In this document: positions 52,904 through 58,520 of the stretch, piece by piece | Layout of the letters: each line of letters starts with the position of its first letter | Numbering within the stretch: position 1 is the stretch's first letter | NCBI GenBank assembly: GCA_018662405.1 | Contig: JABJGE010000068.1 | Location: forward strand, 1 to 58,520 | Direction of reading: 5' to 3' | Length of the DNA stretch: 58,520 nt | DNA from: Campylobacteraceae bacterium | Lineage (GTDB): Bacteria > Campylobacterota > Campylobacteria > Campylobacterales > Arcobacteraceae | The notes under the pieces: model-generated | Told to the model about the DNA's origin: nothing | What the model saw: the letters and a program-made list of their open reading frames with translations, nothing else | Database searches by the model: none | Translations under genes and position numbers: made by a program

Positions 52904-53941
52904 ATGAAAATAATATTATTTATCCTAACTTTCTTTATGTCCAGTCTTTTTGGACAAAATATTTATCTAAAAAATATAGAATATCCATCTAATGTATATA
53001 CAAATCAAATATTTAAAATCAAAGTAAAAGCTACAATAGTTGTAGATGACTATGATGCTATTGAAACAAACTTTTTTGATAGTAAGAATATTACATTATT
53101 AAATAAAGATTCAAAATGGAAAATTATAAATAAAAATGAATTCCATAATACATTTATCTATAAAGCAAATCATGAACAATTTATATTACCAAAACTAGAA
53201 ATGTTATTAAAAGATTCTGACGATAATATTAAATATGCAGAAACTGTGGAACCTGTTAATATCGCTTTTAATAATATTGCAGTTGAAGATAAATTATTTT
53301 CTCAAATAATTGCAAAACAACTTACAGTTGTAGGACAGAAAACAAAACAATATAGTAATAATCTATTATTAACAGTACTAAAAATTAATGCTTATAACTC
53401 TAATCTTGAAGACTTTAAGCTAAATGAATATCAACAACAAGGTATTGATGATTTTACAGTAGAAGATGATTTAAAATCAATATACTACTATATAATAATT
53501 CCAAGAGACAATAAAGCATTGAGATTTAAATATTATAATTATATTTCAAAAGAATTTGAAACAATAATAGTTCCAATTGAACTATCAAATGATTTAATAA
53601 GTACTCAAACAGATTTAAATCCAAAGAATTCAAAGTTATTATTTTATCAAAAAGTTTTAATTTCAGTACTTACTATTATATTTTTAGCCTTATACTTTAT
53701 TTATAAAAGAAATATTACTTTAGTTGTAATATTTCTTTTAATATGTTTATTTATAATACTTTCTTTACCAAATAAAACTATTACCGTATCTAAGAATACA
53801 AAGATATATATTTTACCACTTAAAAACTCTACAATATTTGATACTACAAACGAAGATATTGAAGTAGAATTTTTAAAATCAAAAAATGGTTTTACCAAAA
53901 TCATTTTACCAAATCAAAAAATAGGATGGATTAAACAATGA
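52904..53941 (+). CDS. Signal-peptide membrane protein with C-terminal SH3-like domain
   Basis: 345 residues. A signal peptide (about 1-17) leads to a beta-rich domain (about 18-245) with an N-terminal NIEYPSNVYTNQIFKIKVKA strand pattern like the first domain of BatD-type proteins. Two adjacent membrane helices (about 250-268 and 271-289) follow, then a short SH3-like domain (about 295-345, KTITVSKNTKIYILP and GFTKIILPNQKIGWIK). The architecture suggests a cell-envelope or oxygen-tolerance-type function, but no member was identified by name. Its last bases overlap plsC by four. Confidence 0.7.
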   Translation: MKIILFILTFFMSSLFGQNIYLKNIEYPSNVYTNQIFKIKVKATIVVDDYDAIETNFFDSKNITLLNKDSKWKIINKNEFHNTFIYKANHEQFILPKLEMLLKDSDDNIKYAETVEPVNIAFNNIAVEDKLFSQIIAKQLTVVGQKTKQYSNNLLLTVLKINAYNSNLEDFKLNEYQQQGIDDFTVEDDLKSIYYYIIIPRDNKALRFKYYNYISKEFETIIVPIELSNDLISTQTDLNPKNSKLLFYQKVLISVLTIIFLALYFIYKRNITLVVIFLLICLFIILSLPNKTITVSKNTKIYILPLKNSTIFDTTNEDIEVEFLKSKNGFTKIILPNQKIGWIKQ

Positions 53942-54624
53942 TTATATTTCAATACTTAAGATTTTTATTTACTATATTACAACTTTTAATTACTGTAACT
54001 ATAGTAATAATTTTAATGTTTTTATTTAATAAACATAACCGTAAAATTAGAATAGCATGGGGTAAATTACAATTATTTCTACTAGGAATAAAGCTAGATA
54101 TTGTGGGTTCTATTGATGAAGATGCTGATCTTCTAATGATAAATCATCAATCAATGTTAGATATTATAATATTTGAAGCAATTTTAAAAAAAGACATTGC
54201 ATGGATAGCTAAAAAAGAAATTTCAAAAGTACCATTCTTTGGTCTTGTTCTTAAATTACCAAAAATGATTATAGTTGATAGAGAAAATAAAGCAGGATTA
54301 GCAAAGCTTCTAAAAGAAACTAAAGTTAAAAAATTTGAAGAAAAAAGACCTGTTGCAATCTTCCCTGAAGGAACAAGAGGTAAAGGTAAACGATTATTAA
54401 AATTCAAATCTGGGGCAAAACTAATTGCTCAAAAACATAATATGAAAGTACAGCCAATTATCCTTATGAAAACTAGAGAGTTATTAGATTCTCAAGGATT
54501 TAAGGCAAAAAGTGGAACTGTTAAAGTAATATATTTACCAGCAGTTGAAGCTTCAAAAGGAACTAATTGGTTTGAAGATACTGAAATGTTAATGAATGAA
54601 ACTTTTAATCACAATAAAGTCTAA
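53938..54624 (+). CDS. plsC: 1-acyl-sn-glycerol-3-phosphate acyltransferase
   Basis: 228 residues. An N-terminal membrane helix (about 6-30) anchors the enzyme to the inner membrane. Catalytic H-x4-D is His70 to Asp75 in NHQSMLD, and FPEGTRGKGK forms the substrate-binding motif. It acylates lysophosphatidate to phosphatidate in phospholipid synthesis. It overlaps the preceding gene by four bases and converges with murG across six bases. Confidence 0.93.
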   Translation: MIIFQYLRFLFTILQLLITVTIVIILMFLFNKHNRKIRIAWGKLQLFLLGIKLDIVGSIDEDADLLMINHQSMLDIIIFEAILKKDIAWIAKKEISKVPFFGLVLKLPKMIIVDRENKAGLAKLLKETKVKKFEEKRPVAIFPEGTRGKGKRLLKFKSGAKLIAQKHNMKVQPIILMKTRELLDSQGFKAKSGTVKVIYLPAVEASKGTNWFEDTEMLMNETFNHNKV

Positions 54625-54630
54625 TTATAT

Positions 54631-55650
54631 TTAATTTTTTAAAATAATATCCAACATATTATCAATACCATTTGGCTTGATTAATTTAATCAAGCCTTCA
54701 CTTTTACTTTTTATATCACTTTTCATAAATTCAAAAAATAAATTTTCATTTAAATTATCTTGTTCTAATAATATTCCAAGATCTAAGTCTGTAATTGATT
54801 TGGCATTGTAGTATTGATGATTAGCTGCAGCATATGGATATGGAACATATAATGCTGGTATTCCTAAAGCACATAACTCCCAAACTGTACCTGCTCCTGA
54901 TCTACAAACTGCAATATCAGCTTTATTCAACTTTTCAAATAATTCACTTGTAAATCCAAAACAATCTACTTCTATATTAAGTTTTTTATATTCTTTTATC
55001 ACATTATCTACATTATTTTTACCAGCTTGATGAATTATATTAATTCCCAGTTGACTTAATTTAGGAGCAACTTTAATTGCAAAATTATTAATAGCTACAG
55101 ATCCTTGTGAACCACCTAAAAATATAATAGTTTTAACATCTTCTCGTATTTTTTGATTATCAAAAAATATTTTAGAAACAGGGTAATCAACTTTAATTGT
55201 GGCATTTGAATACGAACCAAATACTTCTTTTGCCCATTTAGAACTTATTTTATTTAATTTACCCATTACTGAATTTTGTTCATGAATATAAAAGTCTTTT
55301 CTTATTAATAATGCTGCAAATGAAGCAGGTGACGCAGAAAATCCACCAACACTAATAACCTTAGTTACATTATGCTTTTTAAATATATTAATACACTTTA
55401 ATGTAGCTTTTAAAATATTTAATAATGAAATAAATTTACCAATAAACTTTTGATTTACTACCCCTTTTGTATCTAAGAAATAACTCTTCTGTAATTTAGA
55501 ATAGTCTTTAAACCAATCTTGATCTGCCCCTTTAGTAGAGCCTATAAATATTACATCATGACCTAAATCATGTAATCTATTAATTAATACCTTAGCTATA
55601 CTTAAATGTCCACCAGTACCTCCACCTGTAATTACTATTGTATTTTTCAT
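54631..55650 (-). CDS. murG: UDP-GlcNAc:lipid I transferase MurG
   Basis: 339 residues. The N-terminal GGGTGGHLSIA glycine loop, ISVGGFSASPASFAA, HEQNSVMGKLN, FLGGSQGS and CRSGAGTVWELCALGIPALYVPYPYA are the family motifs. It makes lipid II on the inner face of the membrane. It follows ftsW by two bases on the minus strand. Confidence 0.97.
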   Translation of the reverse strand: MKNTIVITGGGTGGHLSIAKVLINRLHDLGHDVIFIGSTKGADQDWFKDYSKLQKSYFLDTKGVVNQKFIGKFISLLNILKATLKCINIFKKHNVTKVISVGGFSASPASFAALLIRKDFYIHEQNSVMGKLNKISSKWAKEVFGSYSNATIKVDYPVSKIFFDNQKIREDVKTIIFLGGSQGSVAINNFAIKVAPKLSQLGINIIHQAGKNNVDNVIKEYKKLNIEVDCFGFTSELFEKLNKADIAVCRSGAGTVWELCALGIPALYVPYPYAAANHQYYNAKSITDLDLGILLEQDNLNENLFFEFMKSDIKSKSEGLIKLIKPNGIDNMLDIILKN

Positions 55651-55652
55651 AT

Positions 55653-56888
55653 TTAGCTATACCTTTTTTCTATCTTTGGCATTTTTCTACTAATTGATAA
55701 TACAGTTCCGATAGCTATACACAACGATAACATTGAACTACCTCCATAGCTTAAAAAAGGTACTGCCATGCCCTTAATTGGTATAGAACCTGTAATACCA
55801 CCAAAATTAATTAATAATGCTATTGAAATTAAAAGTGCAATTCCTAATGTGAATAAATGATATTTAGCATTTTCAACTCTTCTTGAAATTCTAATTATCC
55901 TTTGTATTACAAATACTAGTGTAAAAATAACTAAACTAAGACCTAATAAACCTATCTCTTCAGTGATACCAGCAAGAACAAAGTCAGTATGTACTTCACT
56001 TAAATATCCCATCTTAATTGTACCCTCACCTAATCCACTCCCAAAATATCCACCATTATATATTGCATTTAATGAATGGCCTACTTGATATGGTTCGGGT
56101 AAGTTATCTAATCTAAATTTACTAGCAATTGATTCTGGGAAAATAGACAATATGCCATCCTGGACCATACTCCACCAACTATATACTCTATTTAATCTAT
56201 GAGGGGCTGCAATAATTAATGCAATAAATCCAAGTATAGATAATATTCCTAATAATGCAAATACTCTATAACTTCTATTTGAAAATGCTAACATAATAAA
56301 TGTCATAAAAAGTATTAGTACTAATTGACCAAAATCTTTTTGTGCTACAGCAATAATTGGAACAAGCATTCCAATTAGAATAATATAAGGTATATATAGT
56401 TTTACTTCATCTTTTGCTTTTAAATGCTTTTGCTTAGTAAGTAGATTTTTATTAAATGATCTCGCAAGAAAATATGCAAAACCTATTTTAAAAAACTCTA
56501 CAGGTGCAATTGAAATACCTGGAAATTTAACCCACCTTCTTGCACCTAGGGTTTCAGTTACTAAAGCATCAGGTAAAAATGGCATAACAGCCATAAGAGA
56601 TAAAAATAATATAAAGAGGATTGTTCCTATATAATCAATAAATTTATCAGGGTTTATTTTAGACATAAACCACATGATTGATATTCCCACAATCCCAACT
56701 GCTGCTTGACGTACAAAGAAATGAAATTGACTAAAATCATGGTTTGTAACTGTGTAAATAGATAAAGAATATGAGAAAATAATACTAGTAATAATTAATG
56801 CAGAAGTAGCGTAAAACAGTAACATATCAGGTTTATTATTAATATAACAATGGTCATCTTCTTTAATAATTCTTTTGATATAATCCAT
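55653..56888 (-). CDS. ftsW: Peptidoglycan polymerase FtsW/RodA family
   Basis: SEDS-family glycosyltransferase with about ten membrane helices. ARRWVKFPGISIAPVEFFKIG contains the family's conserved Arg and Pro residues, followed by QKDFGQLVLILFMTF and a late GGSSMLSL. The nearest ATG is 56886-56888 (411 residues); a TTG at 56901-56903 would add five. Which paralogue (FtsW or RodA) cannot be decided by sequence alone, but adjacency to murG favours FtsW. It diverges from the penicillin-binding protein gene. Confidence 0.9.
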   Translation of the reverse strand: MDYIKRIIKEDDHCYINNKPDMLLFYATSALIITSIIFSYSLSIYTVTNHDFSQFHFFVRQAAVGIVGISIMWFMSKINPDKFIDYIGTILFILFLSLMAVMPFLPDALVTETLGARRWVKFPGISIAPVEFFKIGFAYFLARSFNKNLLTKQKHLKAKDEVKLYIPYIILIGMLVPIIAVAQKDFGQLVLILFMTFIMLAFSNRSYRVFALLGILSILGFIALIIAAPHRLNRVYSWWSMVQDGILSIFPESIASKFRLDNLPEPYQVGHSLNAIYNGGYFGSGLGEGTIKMGYLSEVHTDFVLAGITEEIGLLGLSLVIFTLVFVIQRIIRISRRVENAKYHLFTLGIALLISIALLINFGGITGSIPIKGMAVPFLSYGGSSMLSLCIAIGTVLSISRKMPKIEKRYS

Positions 56889-56939
56889 AATTGAAGTATA
56901 CAAAATAATTGTTTAATTAACGGTATTAAAGGTAGATAA

Positions 56940-58520
56940 TTGGATCATAAAAATTCATCAAATTTTACATCTATGCAAACAAAAACAAAGAAGCTTGGTA
57001 TCATTATTGGACTACTAGTTTTCATCATATTTTTACTTTTAAACTCAGTATCAAACACAATCAATCAAGATAGAAAACTACCAGCTGTTTATAGTTCAAA
57101 AAAAGAACTTTCAGTTAGAGGTGATATTAAAAGTTCAGATAATTTTAAAATATCTACATCAAAAAAAATTTATAAAGCAACAATAGACACTCGATGTTTA
57201 GATTCAAACAAAAAAGATCTTTTTATTACATTGTTCTCAATATATAGTGGAATAAAAAAAGACATCATCTCAAAAAAGATCAATCACTCTTTACAAAAAA
57301 ATAAAGGGAGATTAGTTTTATCATACAATATTAATTCAAGAGATGCAAAAAATTTAAAATTACTTAGCTATAAATTAAGACAATTACATGTTTTTAAAGC
57401 TATTCTCATTCATGGTAGTAAAATAATTATTGGCCTAGATATTAGTGAGAGTGGCGAAAAACGAATATTCCCATATGAAAATACACTTACACCGGTAATA
57501 GGCTATCTAAAAAAATTTGAAACAAAAAAGTCAAAAACAAAAGTTAAAGGTATAAAAGGACTTGAAAGCCAATACAATAAACAGCTTGATTCTTCAAAGG
57601 ATGGTATCCTAAAGGGAGAAAGAGATGTATTATCAAGAATATCATTTAATAAAAACTCAAAAATAAATAGAAGAATTGATGGAGCTACAGTTAATCTAAA
57701 TATACCACTAAAATTACAAAAAAATATAGAAATTATATTAGATCATTATAAAGAAAAACTTGGAGCAAAGGAAGTGATGGCCTCTGTAATGGATAGTACA
57801 ACAGGGAAAATATTAACACTTGCTACATCAAATAGATATAATCCAGAACGAATTAAGCAATCAGATGTAGATAATGGATATTTACCTGTTAATACAATTG
57901 AATATCAATTTGAACCAGGAAGTGTAATAAAACCTATAGCAATATCTCTTGTAATGGATCATGGAAGAATCAAAGATGGTGAAATATTCAAAGCACACAA
58001 CAAAGGTCCAAGAAATAAAAAAGGAGAATATAAAAAAGGTGTTTATAAAATTGGAAGATGGCCAATTAGAGATGATCATCAATTTAAAAAGAAATGGTTA
58101 ACATTAGATGATATATTAATCTATTCAAGTAATATAGGAACTCTTAAATTAGCACAAAGATTAAGTGGACTTGAATTTTATAATGGATTTAAAAAATTTG
58201 GACTATCAAAAAAAACAGGTATAGATTTACCATTTGAAAGAACTGGAGTAATTCACTCAATAGCTCAATATAAAGCCTATGAAAATAGAATACCAAAAAG
58301 AGATAATATTTTTAAAGCTACAGATTCATATGGTCAAGGTATCACAACAACCTTCATGCAATTACTCAAAGCATATTCTACATTTAATAATGAAGGTAAA
58401 ATTGTAACTCCTCAAATTGTAAATAATATTCAAGAAGAAGGTAAAAAACAATATCCAATAAAAAAAGAATCAATTCAAATTATTAAAAAATCAACTGCTA
58501 AGGAAATAAAAAGATTATTA
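56940..58520 (+). CDS. ftsI: Class B penicillin-binding protein, FtsI/PBP2-like, incomplete at the right edge
   Basis: Reads in frame from a TTG at 56940 through the window end (527 codons so far). AAAGG lies about seven bases before the start. One membrane helix (about residues 19-36) is followed by a dimerisation domain and the transpeptidase domain, with SxxK at Ser328-Lys331 (GSVIKP) and SxN at Ser396-Asn398 (YSSNIGT). The KTG motif and C-terminus lie beyond the window. It makes septal cross-links together with FtsW, whose gene is divergent across about 50 bases. Confidence 0.93.
   Translation, partial: MDHKNSSNFTSMQTKTKKLGIIIGLLVFIIFLLLNSVSNTINQDRKLPAVYSSKKELSVRGDIKSSDNFKISTSKKIYKATIDTRCLDSNKKDLFITLFSIYSGIKKDIISKKINHSLQKNKGRLVLSYNINSRDAKNLKLLSYKLRQLHVFKAILIHGSKIIIGLDISESGEKRIFPYENTLTPVIGYLKKFETKKSKTKVKGIKGLESQYNKQLDSSKDGILKGERDVLSRISFNKNSKINRRIDGATVNLNIPLKLQKNIEIILDHYKEKLGAKEVMASVMDSTTGKILTLATSNRYNPERIKQSDVDNGYLPVNTIEYQFEPGSVIKPIAISLVMDHGRIKDGEIFKAHNKGPRNKKGEYKKGVYKIGRWPIRDDHQFKKKWLTLDDILIYSSNIGTLKLAQRLSGLEFYNGFKKFGLSKKTGIDLPFERTGVIHSIAQYKAYENRIPKRDNIFKATDSYGQGITTTFMQLLKAYSTFNNEGKIVTPQIVNNIQEEGKKQYPIKKESIQIIKKSTAKEIKRLL

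Noticed and set aside
1-58520. CRISPR arrays, tRNA or rRNA genes, insertion sequences and prophage genes
   Set aside because: I scanned for spaced direct repeats, tRNA-like cloverleaf ends and transposase or integrase motifs and found none; the genes are densely packed throughout.

Overview
The window is a compact, very AT-rich chromosomal segment, almost certainly from a Campylobacterota (epsilonproteobacterial) bacterium, most like the Arcobacter group. This rests on recognised proteins and gene order: an aroB / MscS channel / mtaB / FtsH-like ATPase string, a cbpA-hspR heat-shock pair, a BioV-type pimeloyl-ACP esterase, a fused CcsBA cytochrome c biogenesis protein, and many TTG starts behind AAGGA-type ribosome binding sites. 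No rRNA, tRNA, CRISPR, transposase or phage gene was seen, and no gene-free stretch exceeds about 200 bases.

Left part, minus strand (1-22649). From high to low coordinate: aroB, MscS channel, mtaB, a protease-dead FtsH-like ATPase, bioV, a 60-residue membrane protein and glyS. After a 190-base gap with two inverted repeats come gltA, malate:quinone oxidoreductase, a glycosyltransferase, a DUF309 protein, an MnmC2-like flavoprotein, a membrane-anchored unknown, malic enzyme, purU and trmL. Then follow the cbpA-hspR operon, carB, a Sua5-like protein, an S4 protein and trpD, which runs off the left edge. gltA, mqo and malic enzyme form a citrate/malate node. cbpA has a consensus sigma-70 promoter overlapped by a near-perfect HspR operator.

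Middle, plus strand (22761-35416). argG is followed by the most unusual block: an M20 carboxypeptidase, a RimK-like ATP-grasp ligase, a second ATP-grasp protein with a C-terminal helix-hairpin-helix domain, an M14 zinc carboxypeptidase with FnIII/DNRLRE-like repeats but no signal peptide, and a gamma-carbonic anhydrase. The block ends at a perfect hairpin. Two ligase-fold proteins with two carboxypeptidases suggest a system that adds and removes amino acids on an unknown substrate. radA, a small unknown protein, ybeY, a Ca2+/Na+ antiporter and a secreted endonuclease/exonuclease-type protein follow.

Right part (35406-58520), mixed strands. It holds an M20C dipeptidase, ccsBA and a periplasmic rhodanese; cmoB; rpe, trpF and a DnaQ-like exonuclease; a DsrE protein and a MOSC protein. 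A plus-strand series runs from lepA through a YeiH-type transporter, comF, hisH, a TIGR01777 epimerase, hisA, a CtpA protease, purC, purS, purQ, an SH3-like membrane protein and plsC. The cell-wall genes murG and ftsW diverge from ftsI/pbp2, which runs off the right edge. A recurring GATANAAT extended -10 motif precedes many transcription units.
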